Origin: CAMEON01 sp045645165 | GTDB lineage: Bacteria > Bacillota > Clostridia > Oscillospirales > CAG-272 | Direction: 5' to 3' | DNA length: 23,561 nucleotides | Assembly: GCA_045645165.1 (NCBI GenBank) | Contig: JAZRIF010000225.1 | Coordinates: forward strand, 1 to 23,561 | Shown here: one piece after another, positions 20,573 through 23,561 of the stretch | Layout of the letters: every line of letters begins with the position of its first letter | Numbering within the stretch: the first letter of the stretch is position 1 | Made by a program: the position numbers and the translations under genes | The notes under the pieces: generated by a model | Databases searched by the model: none | What the model was told of the DNA's origin: nothing | Seen by the model: only the letters and a program-made list of their open reading frames with translations

Positions 20573-23561
20573 ATGATCAATCTGAAAGATCAGAGACTCG
20601 GCGAGAACGTACGTAAGTCCTTCTCCCGCACCCGTTTCAACCTGGAGCTGCCCAACCTGGTGGAGATCCAGACCAAGTCCTACAAGTGGTTTTTGGAGGA
20701 GGGTCTGGCTGAGGTACTGCACGAAGTATCCCCCATCACGGATTTCTCGGGTAACCTGCTCATCGAGTTCATTTCCTACAGCCTGGACACTGAAAAGCCC
20801 AACTACCCCGTTGAGGAGTGCAAGGAGCGCGACGTCAATTACGCCGCTCCCCTGAAGGTCAACGTTCGTCTGACCAACAAGCAGACGGGCGAGGTCAAGC
20901 AGACCGATATCTTCATGGGCGAATTCCCCCTCATGACCGAGACCGGTACCTTCGTCATCAATGGTGCCGAGCGTGTCATCGTCTCCCAGATCATCCGCTC
21001 CCCCGGTATGTACTACTCCTCCGAGATCGACAAGACCGGTAAGCGCACCTACGCCGCCCAGATCATCCCCTACCGCGGCGCATGGCTGGAGTATGAGACC
21101 GACATCAACGGCGTCATCTACGTCCGTATCGACAAGACCCGTAAGGTCCCCATGACCATGTTCATCCGCGCCCTGGGTCCCGAGACCCGCGAGGAGATCT
21201 ACTCTCTGCTGGGTGAGGACGAGCGTCTGAAGGTCACCTTCGAGAAGGACGACTGCGAGAATCTTGCCGCTACCAACCGTACCTCTGCCCACGTGGAGGC
21301 TCTCAAGGAGATCTATAAGAAGCTCCGTCCCGGCGAGCCCGCTCTGGTGGAGTCTGCCGAGACCCTCATCAACAACTACTTCTTTGATCCCAAGCGCTAC
21401 GACATCGCCCCCGTCGGCCGCTACAAGTTCGACAAGAAGGTGGCGATCTCCTCCCGCCTGGCAAACCGCAAGCTGGCCGAGGATGCCATCTCTCCCTTCA
21501 CCGGTGAGATCCTCTTTGAGGCAGGTACCGTCCTGACCCCCGAGATGGCTCTGGAGATCGAGCGCGCCGGTATCAACGAGATCCGCATCGAGCTGGACAA
21601 CGGCGATACCATGAAGGTTCTGTCCAACAACACCTTGGAGCCCGAGTACATCATCGGTATGGATCTGAAGGATTGCGGCGTTAAGGAGAGAGTCCGTATC
21701 GCTGTTCTCCGCGAGATCATGGAGGCCGCTGAGGGCGACCTCGACGTGATGAAGAAGCTCGTCAAGGAGAGAATTGCTGAGCTCTGCCCCAAGCACATCA
21801 CCAAGGACGATATCTTCGCTTCCATTAACTATATGCTCAACCTGACCCACGAGGTCGGCTCCTTCGATGACAGCGACCATCTGGGTAACCGCCGCATCCG
21901 CTCCGTGGGCGAGCAGCTCCAGAACCAGCTCCGTATCGGCTTTGTCCGTATGGAGAAGATCATCAAGGAGCGTATGACCACCCAGGATAACGATAAGCTG
22001 ACCCCCCAGGCGCTCATCAATATCCGTCCCGTGGCTACCGTCATCCGCGAGTTCTTCGGTTCCTCCCAGCTGTCCCAGTTCGCCGACCAGAATAACCCCC
22101 TGGCCGAGCTGACCCACCGCCGCCGTCTGTCGGCTCTGGGTCCCGGCGGTCTCTCCCGTGACCGCGCATCCTTCGACGTCCGTGACGTGCACTACACCCA
22201 CTACGGCCGTATGTGCCCCATCGAGACCCCTGAAGGTCCCAACATCGGTCTGATTTCCTACCTGACCACCTACGCTCGCATCAGCGAGTACGGCTTCATC
22301 GAGGCTCCCTACCGCAAGGTGGTTCATGAAATCGACGAGAACGGCAATCCTGTCCACCGCGTCACCGACGAGGTGGTGTATATGACCGCTGACGTGGAGG
22401 ATAACTTCATCGTCGCTCAGGCAAACGAGCCTCTGGACGAGAACGGTTGCTTCATCAACAGTAAGGTCACCGCCCGCGAGACCACCGAGATCGCCTCCAT
22501 CGACGCTGCCCGCATCGACTACATGGACGTGGCGCCTAAGATGGTGGTGTCCGTGGCTACCGCTATGATCCCCTTCCTGGAGAACGACGATAACTCCCGA
22601 GCCCTCATGGGTGCGAACATGCAGAAGCAGGCCGTGCCGCTGATGGTCACCGATTCTCCCTTTGTTGGTACCGGTATGGAGTATAAGGCTGCCGTTGATT
22701 CCGGTGTTGTGGTCGTTGCCCGCCGCGCAGGCCGCGTTGAGCGCGTAGAGGCCAATAAGATCGTCATCGTTACCGACGACGGTATGAAGGATACCTACGA
22801 GCTCCGCAAGTTCAAGAGAACCAACCAGGGTACCTGCTTCAACCAGAGACCCGTGGTCAAGTTCGGCCAGCTCGTCAAGGAGGGACAGGTCATCGCCGAC
22901 GGTCCCGCTACCTCCAAGGGCGAAGTCGCTCTGGGTAAGAACGCCCTCATCGGCTTCATGACCTGGGAAGGCTACAACTACGAGGACGCAGTTCTCTTGA
23001 ACGAGCGTCTCGTCCGCGACGACGTTTACACCTCCCTGCATATCGAGGAGTACACCCACGAGGCCCGCGACACCAAGCTGGGTCCGGAGGAGGTCACCCG
23101 TGAGATCCCCAACGTGGGCGAGGACGTCCTCAAGGATCTGAATAACGAAGGTATCGTCAAGAAGGGTACCGAGGTCCGCGCCGGTGATATCCTGGTCGGT
23201 AAGATCACCCCCAAGGGCGAGACCGAGCTGACCGCCGAGGAGAGACTGCTCCGCGCCATCTTCGGTGAGAAGGCAAGAGAAGTCCGCGATACCTCCCTCC
23301 GTCTGCCCCACGGTGAGTCCGGTGTGGTTGTCGATATCCGCGTGTTCTCCCGCGAGCAGGGTGATGATCTCCCTGCCAGCGTGAACAAGGTGGTCAAGGT
23401 CTACATCGCGCAGAAGAGAAAGATCTCTGTGGGTGATAAGATGGCAGGCCGCCACGGTAACAAGGGTGTCGTTTCCCGCATCCTGCCTCCTGAGGATATG
23501 CCTTTCCTGCCCGACGGTACTCCTCTGGATATCGTGCTGAACCCCCTGGGCGTGCCTTCCC
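20573..23561 (+). CDS. rpoB: DNA-directed RNA polymerase subunit beta, cut by the window end
   Basis: This is the catalytic beta subunit of RNA polymerase; 996 codons are present and roughly 200 C-terminal ones lie beyond the window. The N-terminus MINLKDQRLGENVRKSFSRTRFNLELPNLVEIQTKSYKWFLEEGL is typical of Clostridia. Later hallmarks are NGAERVIVSQIIRSPG, the rifampicin pocket FFGSSQLSQFADQNNPLAELTHRRRLSALGPGGLSRDRA, CPIETPEGPNIGLI, GYNYEDAVLLNERL and GDKMAGRHGNKGVVS. GGAG lies ten bases before the ATG. It is not directly preceded by rplJ-rplL as in many bacteria but has its own promoter and long leader, divergent from the yybS run. One pocket position differs from E. coli (Ala for Met515). 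Confidence 0.96.
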   Translation, partial: MINLKDQRLGENVRKSFSRTRFNLELPNLVEIQTKSYKWFLEEGLAEVLHEVSPITDFSGNLLIEFISYSLDTEKPNYPVEECKERDVNYAAPLKVNVRLTNKQTGEVKQTDIFMGEFPLMTETGTFVINGAERVIVSQIIRSPGMYYSSEIDKTGKRTYAAQIIPYRGAWLEYETDINGVIYVRIDKTRKVPMTMFIRALGPETREEIYSLLGEDERLKVTFEKDDCENLAATNRTSAHVEALKEIYKKLRPGEPALVESAETLINNYFFDPKRYDIAPVGRYKFDKKVAISSRLANRKLAEDAISPFTGEILFEAGTVLTPEMALEIERAGINEIRIELDNGDTMKVLSNNTLEPEYIIGMDLKDCGVKERVRIAVLREIMEAAEGDLDVMKKLVKERIAELCPKHITKDDIFASINYMLNLTHEVGSFDDSDHLGNRRIRSVGEQLQNQLRIGFVRMEKIIKERMTTQDNDKLTPQALINIRPVATVIREFFGSSQLSQFADQNNPLAELTHRRRLSALGPGGLSRDRASFDVRDVHYTHYGRMCPIETPEGPNIGLISYLTTYARISEYGFIEAPYRKVVHEIDENGNPVHRVTDEVVYMTADVEDNFIVAQANEPLDENGCFINSKVTARETTEIASIDAARIDYMDVAPKMVVSVATAMIPFLENDDNSRALMGANMQKQAVPLMVTDSPFVGTGMEYKAAVDSGVVVVARRAGRVERVEANKIVIVTDDGMKDTYELRKFKRTNQGTCFNQRPVVKFGQLVKEGQVIADGPATSKGEVALGKNALIGFMTWEGYNYEDAVLLNERLVRDDVYTSLHIEEYTHEARDTKLGPEEVTREIPNVGEDVLKDLNNEGIVKKGTEVRAGDILVGKITPKGETELTAEERLLRAIFGEKAREVRDTSLRLPHGESGVVVDIRVFSREQGDDLPASVNKVVKVYIAQKRKISVGDKMAGRHGNKGVVSRILPPEDMPFLPDGTPLDIVLNPLGVPS

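Noticed and set aside
20398..20580. 60-codon minus-strand open frame opposite the rpoB leader
   Set aside because: It has no ribosome binding site and overlaps the rpoB start and leader hairpins; nothing supports translation.
20567..23455. Very long open frame on the minus strand opposite rpoB
   Set aside because: It is a mirror of highly biased rpoB codons; the plus strand is clearly RpoB and the minus product is low-complexity Gly/Val/Leu/His.

Overview
The window looks like a chromosomal segment of an uncultured, GC-rich Clostridia-type Firmicute, perhaps of the gut Oscillospirales or Christensenellales kind. The clues are the Firmicutes gene order yybS-gdpP-rplI-dnaB, the order tilS-hpt-ftsH, a DUF378 gene, a BspA-type leucine-rich-repeat surface protein with a collagen-like stretch, strong AAAGGAG ribosome binding sites and consensus sigma-A promoters. 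TGA is an ordinary stop here: tilS, gdpP and yybS all end in TGA. Finer taxonomy is a guess. No tRNA, rRNA, CRISPR array or intact transposase was seen.

Left arm (1-6396, plus strand): the 3' part of a class I lysyl-tRNA synthetase fused to a C-terminal Trbp111-like tRNA-binding domain; an unrecognised two-helix membrane protein (1624-2826); a ygiQ-type radical SAM gene interrupted by one in-frame TGA exactly where the family has a conserved cysteine (3224-5299); and holA. The ygiQ leader carries a 161-bp MITE-like element with terminal inverted repeats and a TAAA duplication, next to a dispersed palindrome.

Middle (6397-9846): an 840-base non-coding stretch holds a dense cluster of DnaA-box-like sites (6637-6944), including one perfect TTATCCACA, and looks like a replication origin or DnaA-binding locus, although dnaA is not in the window. 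A structured leader and a small DUF378 membrane protein follow. Two copies of a hairpin with a conserved loop and covarying arms flank this segment in inverted orientation. Then come rarA and a LRR/collagen-like surface protein, both on the minus strand with their own consensus promoters and terminators.

Right arm (9864-20101, minus strand): a run of seven housekeeping genes, in transcription order yybS, gdpP, rplI, dnaB, tilS, hpt, ftsH. It starts at a strong promoter at 20073-20101 and ends at a strong terminator at 9871-9896. These serve c-di-AMP turnover, ribosome assembly, replicative helicase supply, tRNA-Ile2 maturation, purine salvage and membrane protein quality control. ftsH probably has an additional promoter.

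Far right (20234-23561, plus strand): a divergent extended -10 promoter drives rpoB (cut by the window end) through a leader of about 300 nt. That leader is, oddly, open in frame with rpoB for 94 codons.

Four copies of one palindromic family (1491-1536, 3131-3174, 14402-14446, 15920-15962) have arms that differ but stay complementary. Three of them sit just after a stop codon in the same sense relative to the gene, suggesting a recurrent 3'-end element.
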